Shown piece after piece: positions 38,640 to 38,778 of a stretch of 38,778 bases of DNA. Source of the DNA: a virus; the IMG/VR virus record IMGVR_UViG_3300020204_000159, positions 1 to 38,778 of that record; one strand, 5' to 3'. How positions within the stretch are numbered: the first letter of the stretch is position 1; each line of letters starts with the position of its first letter. Below the pieces are notes generated by a model. That model saw only the letters and a list, made by a program, of their open reading frames with translations, was not told where the DNA came from and did not search any database. A program made the position numbers and the translations under genes.

Positions 38640-38778
38640 AATAGAGAAAATCCCAGATTACGCTCGTCATGCTTTACAAAAGCCTGACTATTTTTCTTAT
38701 TGGGGTTCTGACGATATGTTTGTCACTTGGGGTTTTACCGGAATTGATCGTTACGGAAATTCTAGTTTAGTTGACCTT
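38632..38778 (+). CDS. Hypothetical protein, cut by the right edge
   Basis: 49 residues visible from ATG 38632, 8 bases before the previous stop; the frame stays open to the end of the window. It starts 'MIEIEKIPDYARHALQKPDY' and has an aromatic-rich stretch ('YFSYWGSDDMFVTWGF'). No motif recognised in the visible part. Confidence 0.55.
   Translation, partial: MIEIEKIPDYARHALQKPDYFSYWGSDDMFVTWGFTGIDRYGNSSLVDL

Noticed and set aside
1-38778. Search for tRNA genes, CRISPR arrays, insertion sequences and attachment sites.
   Set aside because: I saw no tRNA-like T-arm sequences, no spaced repeats, no transposase or integrase genes. Absence was judged by reading only; tRNAscan-SE and a repeat finder would be decisive.

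Overview
This window is part of the genome of a tailed double-stranded DNA bacteriophage. It is AT-rich (roughly two thirds A+T by eye). Every gene I can support is on the + strand, with very little spacing and many 1-4 base start/stop overlaps. A WhiB-type [4Fe-4S] protein points to an actinobacterial host, because WhiB proteins are confined to Actinobacteria and their phages. Four gene starts that look leaderless (TATAAT 6-8 bases before the start codon) fit that. A low-GC aquatic actinobacterium is a reasonable guess, but this is inference. I see no head, portal, lysis, integrase or tRNA genes, so the window is a fragment of a longer genome.

Layout. (1) Bases 1-11246 are tail genes: the end of a tape-measure protein cut by the left edge, two related small tail proteins, a large tail/hub protein with PA14-like and LamG-like domains, a tail fibre with a self-cleaving S74 chaperone, and a minor tail protein. 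A free-standing HNH nuclease follows. (2) Bases 11724-17204 hold a metallophosphoesterase, a zinc ribbon protein, a MerR-like regulator, the WhiB protein, a DnaB-type helicase, a DnaG-type primase and a probable ssDNA-binding protein. (3) Bases 17258-24243 hold a HAD nucleotidase, a full-length DnaE polymerase with an intact PHP site, two methyltransferase-like proteins, a glycosyltransferase and a RecA-like ATPase. (4) Bases 24230-30281 are a DNA-processing and modification island: PD-(D/E)XK-like protein, adenine and cytosine DNA methyltransferases, nucleoside 2-deoxyribosyltransferase, Cas4-like Fe-S nuclease, RuvC-like resolvase, HTH protein and YkgJ-like Cys-cluster protein. (5) Bases 30283-33739 hold a second glycosyltransferase, a probable small terminase and the large terminase. 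(6) Bases 33740-36379 hold three conserved small proteins, a third glycosyltransferase, two strong terminators and a 357-base structured noncoding region. (7) Bases 36406-38778 are a run of very small genes, many encoding CxxC zinc-ribbon proteins, cut by the right edge.

How it fits together. The phage carries most of its own replisome (helicase, primase, polymerase, SSB, RecA-like) and junction-processing enzymes. It relies on DnaE's PHP domain for any proofreading, since no DnaQ-like gene is present. It probably methylates its DNA at A and C. Three glycosyltransferases and two small methyltransferases suggest glycan modification of virion proteins or DNA. WhiB, MerR-like and many zinc-ribbon proteins are candidates for redirecting host transcription. 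The most notable points are a conserved-looking second reading frame inside the cytosine methyltransferase, the leaderless promoter module, and the structured region at 35135-35491 with competing pairings.
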